Made by a program: the position numbers and the translations under genes. This document shows positions 1-7,837 of a DNA stretch of 64,000 bases, one piece after another. Source of the stretch: Herbaspirillum sp. RTI4 (GTDB taxonomy: Bacteria > Pseudomonadota > Gammaproteobacteria > Burkholderiales > Burkholderiaceae_D); the NCBI RefSeq assembly GCF_034313965.1, contig NZ_JAVIWQ010000002.1, forward strand, positions 2,108,001-2,172,000, given 5' to 3'. Below the pieces are notes generated by a model. That model made no database searches, was not told the origin of the DNA, and was given only the letters and a program-made list of their open reading frames with translations. The number at the start of each line of letters is the position of its first letter. The stretch's first letter is position 1.

Positions 1-311
1 AGAAAGGCCAGTTCGGGCAGACCAATTATTCCACCGCCAAGGCCGGCATTCACGGGTTTACGATGGCGCTGGCGCAAGAAGTGGCGACCAAAGGTGTGAC
101 GGTCAATACCGTATCGCCGGGTTATGTCGGAACCGAGATGGTGCGGGCGATTCGTCCGGAAGTACTGGAAAAAATCATCTCTGGTATTCCGCTCAAGCGC
201 CTGGCTGAACCGGAAGAAATTGCCTCTATCGTAGCCTGGATTGCCTCCGACGAAGGTGGCTATGCTACCGGCTCGGACTTCTCCCTGAATGGCGGCTTGC
301 ACATGGGTTAA
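1..311 (+). CDS. phaB: Acetoacetyl-CoA reductase PhaB, C-terminal part (5' end outside window)
   Basis: The reading frame is open from the window edge (codons begin at base 3). It shows the SDR catalytic segment YSTAK (Y and K four residues apart), then a long helix and the C-terminal VNTVSPGYVGTEM, RLAEPEEIA and GSDFSLNGG segments typical of acetoacetyl-CoA reductases. This family reduces acetoacetyl-CoA to (R)-3-hydroxybutyryl-CoA with NADPH for polyhydroxybutyrate synthesis. The Rossmann nucleotide-binding half lies upstream of the window. The next gene is the PHB regulator phaR, which supports PhaB over FabG, a close paralogue. Confidence 0.85.
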   Translation, partial: KGQFGQTNYSTAKAGIHGFTMALAQEVATKGVTVNTVSPGYVGTEMVRAIRPEVLEKIISGIPLKRLAEPEEIASIVAWIASDEGGYATGSDFSLNGGLHMG

Positions 312-320
312 GTTCGTTGA

Positions 321-356
321 TGCAAGGCGGGTGTACATTCGTATTTCTGCCTTGCA
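321..356 (+). repeat. Inverted repeat after phaB
   Basis: TGCAAGGC and GCCTTGCA form a perfect 8-bp stem around a 20-base loop just after the phaB stop. No T-run follows, so it is a weak terminator candidate or an mRNA 3' structure rather than a clear terminator. Confidence 0.4.
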
Positions 357-469
357 CGTACAATGAACAGATTGAGTGATAAAGCGTAGCGGGTGTTGTG
401 TTGGTTACACCGTTACTAAACCAGGATTACCGAGGTATTGCGGCACCGAACAGAAGGTGGGAATGAGTA

Positions 470-1027
470 ATGAGTAAAGCAAAGAAAAGCACTGAGCGCC
501 TGATCAAGAAGTATCCCAATCGCCGCTTGTACGATACGCAAACCAGTTCTTACATCACCTTGTCCGATGTCAAACAGCTGGTGCTGGAGGACGATGTGTT
601 TACCGTAGTGGACGCAAAAACCAGCGACGACCTGACACGCAGCATCCTGTTGCAGATTATTCTGGAAGAAGAGTCGCACGGCATGCCGATGTTTTCCAGC
701 GCAGCCCTGACGCAAATTATTCGATATTACGGCCACGCCATGCAGGGCATGATGGGCTCGTATCTGGAAGAAAATATCCAGGCTTTCATTGATATTCAAA
801 ACAAGCTGACGGGAAATTCCAAAGGTCTGAGTGACGGCAAGCCCTTCAGTCCTGAAATGTGGACTCAGTTCATGAACGTCCAGGGGCCGATGATGCAGGG
901 AATGATGAGCAACTACATCGAACAGAGCAAGAGCCTGTTCATCCAGATGCAGGAACAAATGCAAAGCCAGACCAAAAACATGTTCGGCAATTATGCTTTT
1001 GTCCCGACTGAGCCGCCAAACAAGTAA
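470..1027 (+). CDS. phaR: Polyhydroxyalkanoate synthesis regulator PhaR
   Basis: This 185-residue protein has the hallmark N-terminal DNA-binding segment KKYPNRRLYDTQTSSYITL (about residues 13-33), followed by the PHB accumulation domain (VVDAKTSDDLTRSILLQIILEEE) and a Met/Gln-rich C-terminal half. In Cupriavidus and relatives PhaR binds both PHB granules and DNA, repressing the phasin gene until granules form. It sits 158 bases after phaB, the usual phaCB-phaR order of Burkholderiales. An AGGTGGGA ribosome-binding region precedes the ATG; a second ATG seven bases upstream is out of frame and stops at once. Direct autoregulation is known in the family but no operator is evident here. Confidence 0.93.
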   Translation: MSKAKKSTERLIKKYPNRRLYDTQTSSYITLSDVKQLVLEDDVFTVVDAKTSDDLTRSILLQIILEEESHGMPMFSSAALTQIIRYYGHAMQGMMGSYLEENIQAFIDIQNKLTGNSKGLSDGKPFSPEMWTQFMNVQGPMMQGMMSNYIEQSKSLFIQMQEQMQSQTKNMFGNYAFVPTEPPNK

Positions 1028-1057
1028 GTTATTGGCGCACACCTGTTGCAAGCTTGC

Positions 1058-1106
1058 ACCGCCGCATCTGCATCAATGATGCCATCTTGACCCTATCTGC
1101 GGCGGT
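1058..1106 (+). repeat. Hairpin between phaR and rimO
   Basis: ACCGCCGCA pairs with TGCGGCGGT (9 bp, GC rich), enclosing an inner GCATC/GATGC stem. No uridine run follows. It could terminate or protect the phaR transcript; the assignment as a terminator is weak. Confidence 0.4.
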
Positions 1107-1167
1107 CAAATCAGGCTTCGGTCCGCTAGAGGTACAATAGAGGATTCGTTTTAGTCACAAGTCCCTC

Positions 1168-2553
1168 ATGTCCATAGCTCCCCCGCTTTCTCCCTCATCC
1201 CCGCCACTCACCGCACCCAAGATAGGTTTCGTGTCCCTCGGCTGCCCCAAAGCGCTGGTGGATTCTGAACAAATCCTGACGCAGCTGCGCGCGGAAGGTT
1301 ACGATACTGCCGCCTCTTATGAGGGAGCGGATCTGGTCATCGTCAATACCTGCGGTTTTATCGATGCAGCGGTGCAGGAATCGCTGGACGCCATTGGCGA
1401 AGCACTTAGCGAAAACGGCAAGGTCATCGTGACCGGCTGTCTCGGGGCAAAAAAAGACACCGATGGCGACGATCTGATCCAGAAAATCCATCCCAAGGTA
1501 CTGGCCGTAACCGGCCCGCACGCGCTGACCGAAGTGATGCAGGCGGTGCATATTCACCTGCCCAAGCCGCATGCTCCGTTTTTCGATCTGCTGCCGGCGC
1601 AAGGCGTCAAGCTGACACCCAAGCATTACGCCTATCTGAAAATATCCGAAGGATGCAATCATCGCTGCAGTTTCTGCATCATTCCATCGATGCGCGGCGA
1701 TCTGGTGTCGAGGCAAGTGGCCGACATCATGCTGGAAGCGGAAAATCTGTTTAAAGCCGGGGTCAAGGAATTGCTGGTGATTTCGCAAGATACCAGCGCT
1801 TACGGCGTTGACATGCGCTTCCGCATGGGATTCTGGAATGGTAAGCCGGTCAAAACCCACATGACGCAACTGGTGACCGCGCTCGGTGAACTGGCGCAGC
1901 AATACGGTGCCTGGGTGCGTCTGCATTATGTCTATCCTTACCCGCACGTCGATCACATCATTCCATTGATGAATGGCGGCCATGTATTGCCTTATCTCGA
2001 TGTGCCGCTACAGCACGCGCATCCCGACGTGCTCAAGCGGATGAAGCGTCCCGCCAGCGGTGAAAAAAATATCGAGCGCATCCAGGCCTGGCGCGCACTT
2101 TGCCCTGACCTGACGATACGCTCCACCTTCATCGCCGGTTTTCCGGGCGAGACGGAACAGGAATTCGAATATCTGCTGGACTTCCTGAAGGAAGCGCAAA
2201 TCGACCGCCTGGGCTGCTTTGCCTATTCGGCAGTCGAAGGCGCAACGGCGAACGAGCTGGCCAATCCGGTCCCCGAAGAAGTGCGTGAAGAGCGGCGCGG
2301 CCGCGTCATGCTGCTGCAAGAAGAAATTTCTAAGAAGCGCTTGCAGGCCAAGATCGGCACCACGATCCGGGTGCTGATTGACGAAGTTGATCGCACCGGC
2401 GGCATCGGTCGGTCCAGTGCCGATGCGCCTGAAATCGATGGCGTTGTCTACGTCAAGCCTCCGTTTGAACCGCATAAAAAACTGACTGTCGGCAGCTTTG
2501 TCGACGTCACCGTCACTGCCGCTGACGCGCATGACCTGTGGGCTGCGGCCTGA
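1168..2553 (+). CDS. rimO: Ribosomal protein S12 methylthiotransferase RimO
   Basis: This radical-SAM methylthiotransferase adds a thiomethyl group to the conserved Asp of ribosomal protein uS12. The N-terminal MTTase domain carries the three auxiliary cluster cysteines C26 ([12 protein letters not shown]), C62 (NTCGFID) and C91 (TGCLG). The radical-SAM triad is C163, C167 and C170 in [18 protein letters not shown] domain closes the protein. The length of 461 residues fits the family. The [12 protein letters not shown] signature separates RimO from the tRNA enzyme MiaB. The stop lies two bases before the start of the next gene, so the two are probably cotranscribed. Confidence 0.96.
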   Translation: MSIAPPLSPSSPPLTAPKIGFVSLGCPKALVDSEQILTQLRAEGYDTAASYEGADLVIVNTCGFIDAAVQESLDAIGEALSENGKVIVTGCLGAKKDTDGDDLIQKIHPKVLAVTGPHALTEVMQAVHIHLPKPHAPFFDLLPAQGVKLTPKHYAYLKISEGCNHRCSFCIIPSMRGDLVSRQVADIMLEAENLFKAGVKELLVISQDTSAYGVDMRFRMGFWNGKPVKTHMTQLVTALGELAQQYGAWVRLHYVYPYPHVDHIIPLMNGGHVLPYLDVPLQHAHPDVLKRMKRPASGEKNIERIQAWRALCPDLTIRSTFIAGFPGETEQEFEYLLDFLKEAQIDRLGCFAYSAVEGATANELANPVPEEVREERRGRVMLLQEEISKKRLQAKIGTTIRVLIDEVDRTGGIGRSSADAPEIDGVVYVKPPFEPHKKLTVGSFVDVTVTAADAHDLWAAA

Positions 2554-2555
2554 TC

Positions 2556-3086
2556 ATGCGTGCTTTGTCGGTAAGCCTTGTTTTGTTGGTGTCTGCCGCA
2601 GTATCGGGCGTAGCGATCGCTGCTGATATGACGACCGGGTCGGCCGGCCCGTTGGCGGCCTCAGCGTCCAATCCACCTGTTGCGACTGTCGTAGTCCCTG
2701 CCGCAAGCTCGGCACTCGGCACTTTGCTGTCGCGGCCAGTGGTATTGAACGGCTTGCTTGGCGACGCTTCCATACAAGTGTATTTGCACCCAAAGACTGA
2801 TGAAAAAGAAAGTGTCGAAGGGACCTACTTTTTCCTCGGACAGCCAAAACAAATCCTTCTCGCCGGCGAGTTCGAGCAAGACGATCTGGTCATGGAAGAA
2901 TCGGCCAACGGTCGCGATGTATCCGGTCAGTGGCAAGGCAAGTTGACCGGGACGACTCTGAGCGGCACCTGGACTTCCGACGATGGCGATGTCAGTAAGC
3001 CGTTTGTGCTGACGGCCGAAGAGCGCCGTCCAGCTTCTTCGCTACCTTTGCCGGGGATACGACGTAAATACACGCCGGGACAATAA
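2556..3086 (+). CDS. Unknown exported protein, about 176 aa
   Basis: I do not recognise a family. The chosen ATG lies two bases after the rimO stop and begins a clear signal peptide (MRALSVSLVLLVSAAVSGVAIAA, likely cleavage after AIA-A). An in-frame upstream ATG exists inside rimO but would spoil the signal. After an Ala/Ser/Val linker the mature part reads like a small beta-rich domain (IQVYLHPKTDEKESVEGTYFFLG, then GTTLSGTWTSDDGDVSKPF). There are no cysteines in the mature part and no membrane segment after the signal, so it is probably periplasmic. Coupling to rimO looks positional, not functional. Confidence 0.6.
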   Translation: MRALSVSLVLLVSAAVSGVAIAADMTTGSAGPLAASASNPPVATVVVPAASSALGTLLSRPVVLNGLLGDASIQVYLHPKTDEKESVEGTYFFLGQPKQILLAGEFEQDDLVMEESANGRDVSGQWQGKLTGTTLSGTWTSDDGDVSKPFVLTAEERRPASSLPLPGIRRKYTPGQ

Positions 3087-3093
3087 ACGCTCA

Positions 3094-3129
3094 CAGTGGT
3101 TGTAGCAGCGGCTGTAGCAGTGGCTCCAG
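3094..3129. repeat. Three imperfect 12-bp tandem repeats
   Basis: CAGTGGTTGTAG, CAGCGGCTGTAG and CAGTGGCTCCAG lie head to tail a few bases after the stop of the unknown exported protein gene. Units differ at two to four positions. No function is apparent. Confidence 0.6.
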
Positions 3130-3242
3130 ACAGTTTGCCAGCGTAAGCGGTCAGATTGAACCCGGCGATAGGGAGGGAATTCCCACCGGCGTCCGTTATC
3201 AGTGCGGTACGCCGGTCATCATCGATTGAAACGAGGTCATCA

Positions 3243-4406
3243 GTGAACAAGCCCGCTTTGCAAACCACCATGATTCACAGCGACTATGAGGCACCTGCCG
3301 GTTTTGAGGCTTTGTCCGTCCCTATCCATCACGCTTCCACTATTCTGTTCAAGGATCTGGCGTCCATGCGCGCCCGAAACTGGCAGGAAAAAAATTCCTA
3401 TACCTACGGACTCCACGGCACGCCAACGTCCTTCGCGCTAGAGGGTCGGCTGGCCGAAATCGAAGGCGGCAAGTATTGCCGTCTGGCCCCGAGCGGTCTG
3501 GCGGCGATTGCGATGGTCAATTTTGCTTTGCTCAAAAGCGGTGACGATCTCCTGATACCGGAAAATGCCTATGGCCCAAGTGGCGAACTGGGTCATTGGC
3601 TGCGGCGCGATTTCGGCATCACGGTGCGGACCTACGATCCTCTGATCGGCGCGGGAATTGCCGATCTCATCCTTCCCAATACCCGGCTGATCTGGACCGA
3701 GGCACCCGGTTCGGTCACGATGGAAGTGCCGGATATTCCCGCCATTTGCCGCGCGGCGCATGAACGTGGCGTTCCGGTTGCGCTGGACAATACCTGGTCT
3801 GCCGGGCTGGCGTTCAAGCCGTTTGCGCATGGGATCGATATCACGATGCAGGCGCTGACCAAATATCAGTCGGGCGGGTCTGACGTGCTGATGGGCGCTG
3901 CGATCACCTGCGATCCGGAACTGCATCAAAAAATTGAGCGCGCCCATATGCTGCTGGGGCTGGGTGTGGGGATGGATGACGTGTACCTGATACTGCGCAG
4001 CTTGCCGAGCATGAAGCTGCGTTTCGACGCCCACGATAGCGCCGCCAGAAAGCTGGCTGCCTGGCTACAGACGCGTACCGAAATTGCCACTGTGCTGCAC
4101 CCGGCCTTTGCCGATTGCCCCGGCCATGAAAACTGGAAGCGCGACTTTACGGGTGCCGCTGGCTTGTTTTCCGTCGTTTTCGACCCGCGCTATACGGAAG
4201 AGCAGACCGATCGCTTCGTCGAAAGCTTGCAGTTGTTCAAAATCGGCTTTAGCTGGGGCGGTGCTGCCAGCCTGTGCGTGCCTTATCGGGTGCATACGAT
4301 GCGTAAAAACTGGGCGCATCAAGGTCAATTGGTTCGGATGAATGTCGGACTGGAAGCCGTTGAGGATTTGATTGCCGATATGGAGCAGGCATTTTTAAGA
4401 ATGTAA
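3243..4406 (+). CDS. metC: Cystathionine beta-lyase (Cys/Met metabolism PLP enzyme)
   Basis: This is a fold-type I PLP enzyme of the Cys/Met metabolism family; the MetC members cleave cystathionine to homocysteine, pyruvate and ammonia in methionine synthesis. Visible features are YTYGLHGTPTSFALEGRLAE near the N-terminus (PLP phosphate contacts), LDNTWSAGLAF (the Asp that binds the pyridine nitrogen) and the Schiff-base lysine K207 in ALTKYQSGGSDVLMG. At 387 residues it has normal length. I chose GTG 3243 because GAGG sits six bases upstream and the sequence from there matches the family N-terminus; a longer reading from 3156 adds 29 unlikely residues. Family members also include gamma-lyases and gamma-synthases, so substrate is inferred. 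Confidence 0.85.
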   Translation: MNKPALQTTMIHSDYEAPAGFEALSVPIHHASTILFKDLASMRARNWQEKNSYTYGLHGTPTSFALEGRLAEIEGGKYCRLAPSGLAAIAMVNFALLKSGDDLLIPENAYGPSGELGHWLRRDFGITVRTYDPLIGAGIADLILPNTRLIWTEAPGSVTMEVPDIPAICRAAHERGVPVALDNTWSAGLAFKPFAHGIDITMQALTKYQSGGSDVLMGAAITCDPELHQKIERAHMLLGLGVGMDDVYLILRSLPSMKLRFDAHDSAARKLAAWLQTRTEIATVLHPAFADCPGHENWKRDFTGAAGLFSVVFDPRYTEEQTDRFVESLQLFKIGFSWGGAASLCVPYRVHTMRKNWAHQGQLVRMNVGLEAVEDLIADMEQAFLRM

Positions 4407-4595
4407 GCTCTGTTCGACGCTTTGTTTTGCGCTGGATTTGAGATGATATGAGCATGTCAGGACGCAGCCGTATTGTTAGCGAAATCCACTGCATTCTTTT
4501 GACATCGCAGCAAGATGACTGATTTTGTGACAAAAAATCAACAAAAAGCATTTTTTCAGCAATCAATTTGATTGTCTAAAAAACACATTTTGTAT

Positions 4596-4626
4596 CATCT
4601 TCTCGCAACACCTTCTTGCGAAGATG
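4596..4626. repeat. Inverted repeat in flhDC control region
   Basis: CATCTTC-T-CGCAA faces TTGCG-AAGATG across a short spacer, an 11-pair near-perfect dyad with one bulged T. It could be a regulator binding site or an RNA hairpin. No T-run follows, so it is not a typical terminator of metC. Confidence 0.5.
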
Positions 4627-4690
4627 CCGTCTCCAAGCCCCTCATCGATATAGTCCTACTGCGCTGAATCTGACGAATACTAATTTGTAA

Positions 4691-4723
4691 GACAAACGCC
4701 TACATTCGCTGTAGGCGTTTGTC
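4691..4723 (+). repeat. Perfect 13-bp hairpin about 100 bases before flhD
   Basis: GACAAACGCCTAC and GTAGGCGTTTGTC pair perfectly around a 7-base loop (ATTCGCT). The downstream bases are GTTGAAAAATACC, with no U-run, so it is unlikely to be a simple terminator. Its position suggests a structured 5' leader of flhDC or a large dyad operator. Confidence 0.65.
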
Positions 4724-4824
4724 GTTGAAAAATACCGAAAAAGACTTATTTGCCGTCTTCCGTAAGCCCTTCAGAATCCACCAATGGCAATAAACCGTAA
4801 CCGGTTTTCTGGAGAGGGATGGAC

Positions 4825-5142
4825 ATGGACACAAACGATATGATGGGCGAGATTCGCGACGCTAATCTGAGCTATCTGATGCTGGCACAGCAAATGGTCC
4901 GTTCCGACAAGGCAACTGCCATTTTCCGCCTCGGTATCAGCGGTGAAATCGCCGAACTCCTGATCGGTCTGAGCAACGCCCAAATCCTCCGTCTGGCCGA
5001 TACCAATATGATGCTGACCCGCTTTCGCTTCGACGATGTGGCGATATTGGGGATGTTGACCAATTACAACAAAGATAAAAATCTCGCCCAGTCGCATGCG
5101 GCGATTTTGATGGCAGGCCAACCGATAGAGGAAATTCAATAA
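4825..5142 (+). CDS. flhD: Flagellar master regulator subunit FlhD
   Basis: FlhD forms the FlhD4C2 activator of class 2 flagellar genes. From ATG 4825 the protein (105 aa) aligns without gaps to enterobacterial FlhD at its start (MDTNDMMGEIRDANLSYLML against the E. coli pattern with NLSYLLLAQ), and GGAGAG lies eight bases upstream; the earlier in-frame ATG at 4819 is too close to this site. AQQMVRSDKATAIFRLGISGE and the RFRFDD segment are conserved. The protein has no cysteine: the position of the E. coli interchain disulfide Cys is Thr (LTRFRFDD). flhC follows 82 bases downstream. Confidence 0.95.
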   Translation: MDTNDMMGEIRDANLSYLMLAQQMVRSDKATAIFRLGISGEIAELLIGLSNAQILRLADTNMMLTRFRFDDVAILGMLTNYNKDKNLAQSHAAILMAGQPIEEIQ

Positions 5143-5224
5143 TTTCCCTACTGGTTAATACGAGGGAGATCCTCTCGCAGCGGCATCACATCAACGGTTT
5201 GCAATCAGTCATCAAAGGTGATCT

Positions 5225-5791
5225 ATGGCGAAGAAAAGCGTAATCACGGAAGCACAGGACATTCAGTTAGCCATTGAACTGATCAGGCTTGGTGCGCGGC
5301 TGCAATTGCTGGAGTCAGAAACCTCGCTATCGCGTGAACGTCTGCTGAAGCTGTACAAGGAACTGAAAGGCATCTCGCCACCCAAGGGGATGCTGCCGTT
5401 TTCTACCGACTGGTTCATCACCTGGCAGCCGAATATCCATTCGTCGCTCTTCATCAATATCCATAAGTATCTGGTCGATCACGCCAGCGTGACTGGCGTC
5501 GGGGCGATCATGAAAGCCTATCAGCTCTATCTTGAGCAAGTCGGCCATATCAATAGTGCGGAACAAGCTGTGTTGTCGCTCACGCGCGCCTGGACTCTGG
5601 TGCGTTTCTTTGAAAGCAAAATGCTGAGCACGGCTCCCTGCAGCAAATGCGGCGGCCATTTCGTGGTGCATAGGCTGGACTTGCATCATGGCTATCTGTG
5701 CGGTTTGTGCCACATGCCTTCGCGTGCCGGCAAAACCAAGAAGGCTAAAGATCTTGCCATCGAAGCAGTCGCTATTGAAATACTCCTCTGA
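5225..5791 (+). CDS. flhC: Flagellar master regulator subunit FlhC
   Basis: FlhC is the DNA-contacting partner of FlhD. The 188-residue protein shows the four zinc cysteines C139, C142, C159 and C162 (CSKCGGHF and LCGLCHMPS) and the conserved LARLIELG-like helix near the N-terminus (IELIRLGARLQLLESETSLSRERL). AAGG lies about seven bases before the ATG. The gene follows flhD in one presumed operon and starts the motility block that continues with motAB and che genes. Confidence 0.96.
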   Translation: MAKKSVITEAQDIQLAIELIRLGARLQLLESETSLSRERLLKLYKELKGISPPKGMLPFSTDWFITWQPNIHSSLFINIHKYLVDHASVTGVGAIMKAYQLYLEQVGHINSAEQAVLSLTRAWTLVRFFESKMLSTAPCSKCGGHFVVHRLDLHHGYLCGLCHMPSRAGKTKKAKDLAIEAVAIEILL

Positions 5792-5806
5792 TTACTGCCT
5801 CGTTGC

Positions 5807-6601
5807 GTGAGTAAGGCTCTCGCCCCTTCGGAATCGCTCCGCCGGTCTTTCTTGCATGCGCCAGCGATACAGGCATTGTTCATTTCCCTTTTGGCCGTGG
5901 CGCTTATCAGTCTGTCTGATTTTGCGTTGGAAAATTATGCCGGAATAGTTTTTCCTCGCTGGCTCAATGTTTTGCTACAGGGATTGGTTGCCGCGATCAT
6001 TGCCCGGGCGCGTGGAATGGCCATGTGGTGGTGGGGCATCCTGTTGATCTTTCCTGGTGCTGCCGCGCTCGTGAATGCATGGCAATTACCGCCACTATTC
6101 TTCTTTGTGGGATTCATTTTTCTCCTGCTCCTGTTCTGGAGCACGTTCCGCAGTCAGGTTCCTTTTTACCCTTCGCGTCCGTCGACATGGGCTGCCGTCG
6201 CGAGTGTGCTGCCATCTGGACGACCCTTGCGTTTTATCGACATAGGCAGCGGTTTGGGAGGCTTGGTATTGAATCTGGCGCGAGTCCGCCCCGACAGTCA
6301 TTTTGTCGGTATAGAAATTGCCCCGCTGCCTTGGTTGATCAGCCGTCTGCGTGCATTTTTCACCGGTAGCGCGAGTAGTTTTGTACTTGGTAATTACCAT
6401 GCCCTGGATTTCGCCGGGTACGACGTCATTTTCGCGTATCTGTCACCGGCAGCGATGGTGCAATTGTGGGACAAGGCATCCCGGGAAATGGTAACCGGTA
6501 GCATCTTGCTCAGTTATGAATTCCTGATACCGGAGGTGCCTCCCGATTTTGTGATTCAGCCTCGACCAGGGTCGCCGATTTTGTACGGTTGGCATATGTA
6601 A
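5807..6601 (+). CDS. Membrane-anchored class I SAM methyltransferase
   Basis: The first 110 or so residues contain three to four hydrophobic segments (LFISLLAVALISL, WLNVLLQGLVAAIIARA, MWWWGILLIFPGAAAL, LFFFVGFIFLLLLFW). They are followed by a Rossmann-type SAM site, LRFIDIGSGLGGLVLNLARV, and FVGIEIAPLPWL where the acidic residue should bind the ribose. The C-terminal part is short, so the methyltransferase fold is compact. It lies 15 bases after flhC and before motA, so it may be a flagellum-linked gene, but the substrate is unknown. GTG 5807 is used because no in-frame ATG precedes the first membrane segment. I do not know a named function. Confidence 0.7.
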   Translation: MSKALAPSESLRRSFLHAPAIQALFISLLAVALISLSDFALENYAGIVFPRWLNVLLQGLVAAIIARARGMAMWWWGILLIFPGAAALVNAWQLPPLFFFVGFIFLLLLFWSTFRSQVPFYPSRPSTWAAVASVLPSGRPLRFIDIGSGLGGLVLNLARVRPDSHFVGIEIAPLPWLISRLRAFFTGSASSFVLGNYHALDFAGYDVIFAYLSPAAMVQLWDKASREMVTGSILLSYEFLIPEVPPDFVIQPRPGSPILYGWHM

Positions 6602-6784
6602 GCGCAAAGAGCTGTGTTACATTTTCATCAAGCTATCAAGTTTCGTGCGTTTTTGACGTAATCGATAAATGCGGCATTGTTTCTGTGAAATTTTGGATTA
6701 GTTGCGCCAACGGAAGAGCGTTATCGGTTATAAGCTGTATGCGATAAAAAAATCATTGAATGTCTCAGCGCAGGGGAGTGCGAT

Positions 6785-7645
6785 TTGTTTGTCATCATTG
6801 GATATGTAATTGTTTGTTTCTCCGTTTTTGGCGGGTTTGCCATGGGCGGCGGGCATCTCGGCGCACTGTTTCAGCCGCTTGAATTGCTGATGATCGGCGG
6901 TGCCGGTGCCGGCGCTTTCATGGTGGGCAATACCACCACGGCAATCAAGGCGACGATCAAGGCATTGCCGGGTATTTTCAAAGGCTCTCGTTATAACAAA
7001 GCCTTGTACATGGAATTGATGTCGATGTTGTTTGAGATATTGACCAAGGCGCGCAAGGAAGGCTTGATGTCGATCGAAAGCGATATCGAAGACCCTCACG
7101 CCAGCGCCATCTTCAGCAAATACAGCAATGTCATCGCCGATCATCATCTGATTGAATTCCTGACCGATTACTTGCGCCTGATGGTATCGGGAAATATGGA
7201 TGCGTTTCAAATCGAAAACCTGATGGATAACGAAATTGAAACCCATCATCATGAAGGCGAAGTTCCTGCGCATTGCATCGCCAAACTGGGCGATGGTTTG
7301 CCGGCTTTCGGTATCGTGGCGGCGGTGATGGGGGTGGTGCATACGATGGAGTCGGTGGGTATTCCACCGTCCGAGCTGGGCATGCTGATCGCGCATGCGC
7401 TGGTGGGTACCTTCCTGGGTATTTTGCTAGCCTACGGTTTTGTTGGTCCTCTTTCGGGATTGCTGGAGCAGAAGCTGCACGAATCCACCAAAGTATTTCA
7501 ATGCGTCAAAGTAGCCTTACTCGCCAGTCTGAACGGCTACGCGCCGGCGCTATCGATTGAGTTTGGACGCAAGGTTTTATTCTCCACCGATCGTCCGACG
7601 TTTCTGGAACTGGAATCGCACGTTAAAAACTCCAAAAACAAGTAA
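6785..7645 (+). CDS. motA: Flagellar motor stator protein MotA
   Basis: MotA forms the proton-conducting stator with MotB. The 286-residue protein has the family N-terminus VIIGYVIVCFSVFGGFAMGGGHLGAL, four hydrophobic segments, the charged cytoplasmic loop, and GLPAFGIVAAVMGVVHTM with the conserved proline of the third segment. The start is TTG 6785: GGGGAG lies about six bases upstream and the next residues match MotA position by position. The motB start follows 192 bases later. The upstream 183-base gap has an ATCGATAA element resembling a sigma-28 -10 box but no correctly spaced -35. Confidence 0.95.
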   Translation: MFVIIGYVIVCFSVFGGFAMGGGHLGALFQPLELLMIGGAGAGAFMVGNTTTAIKATIKALPGIFKGSRYNKALYMELMSMLFEILTKARKEGLMSIESDIEDPHASAIFSKYSNVIADHHLIEFLTDYLRLMVSGNMDAFQIENLMDNEIETHHHEGEVPAHCIAKLGDGLPAFGIVAAVMGVVHTMESVGIPPSELGMLIAHALVGTFLGILLAYGFVGPLSGLLEQKLHESTKVFQCVKVALLASLNGYAPALSIEFGRKVLFSTDRPTFLELESHVKNSKNK

Positions 7646-7802
7646 GGGAGCCGCTGATGAAGCTGCTGCGCAGTGCAATTTCAGGACGGCGACGTTCACC
7701 GCACTCAAGTACAGCGGCGTTCCTTACCCTCGATTTCGGGTGACTCACTCCCCTTTATCCGCGGTTCCATAAGGCAGTAGCTGGAAGACTGTCCCTGCAA
7801 TC

Positions 7803-7822
7803 TTAACCATTAACCATTAACC
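7803..7822. repeat. Short tandem repeat TTAACCA before motB
   Basis: Two full copies and six bases of a third copy of TTAACCA lie directly upstream of the motB ribosome-binding site (ACAGGAG). The rest of the 192-base motA-motB gap holds no gene that I can support. Confidence 0.7.
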
Positions 7823-7837
7823 GCAACAGGAGTTCGC

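Larger units (their letters stand above)
4407..4824 (+). promoter_or_regulatory. Long upstream region of flhDC
   Basis: This 418-base gap has no credible gene. It is AT rich in its first half (including the perfect palindrome TTTTGTGACAAAA at 4523-4535) and contains two inverted repeats listed separately. Long control regions in front of flhDC are usual because the operon integrates many inputs. I could not identify a convincing promoter hexamer pair. Confidence 0.5.

Noticed and set aside
416..1051. Minus-strand frame of 211 codons opposite phaR
   Set aside because: phaR on the plus strand has an obvious family signature; the antisense frame has none.
3160..3215. Sequence resembling part of an FMN riboswitch (GGGAGGGAATTCCCACCGGCG) before metC
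   Set aside because: It resembles only one conserved block (AATTCCCCACCGGCG). The remaining RFN blocks are missing and the downstream gene is not a flavin gene.
4523..4545. CRP-like site TGTGA...TCAACA before flhDC
   Set aside because: The spacer is seven bases instead of six and the second half-site is imperfect.
6636..6668. Possible sigma-28 promoter before motA (TCAAGTTT and ATCGATAA)
   Set aside because: The distance between the two elements is about 17 bases, while flagellar sigma-28 promoters need about 11.
7557..7772. Frame of 71 codons overlapping the end of motA
   Set aside because: It lies mostly inside motA in another frame and has no start signals or similarity.
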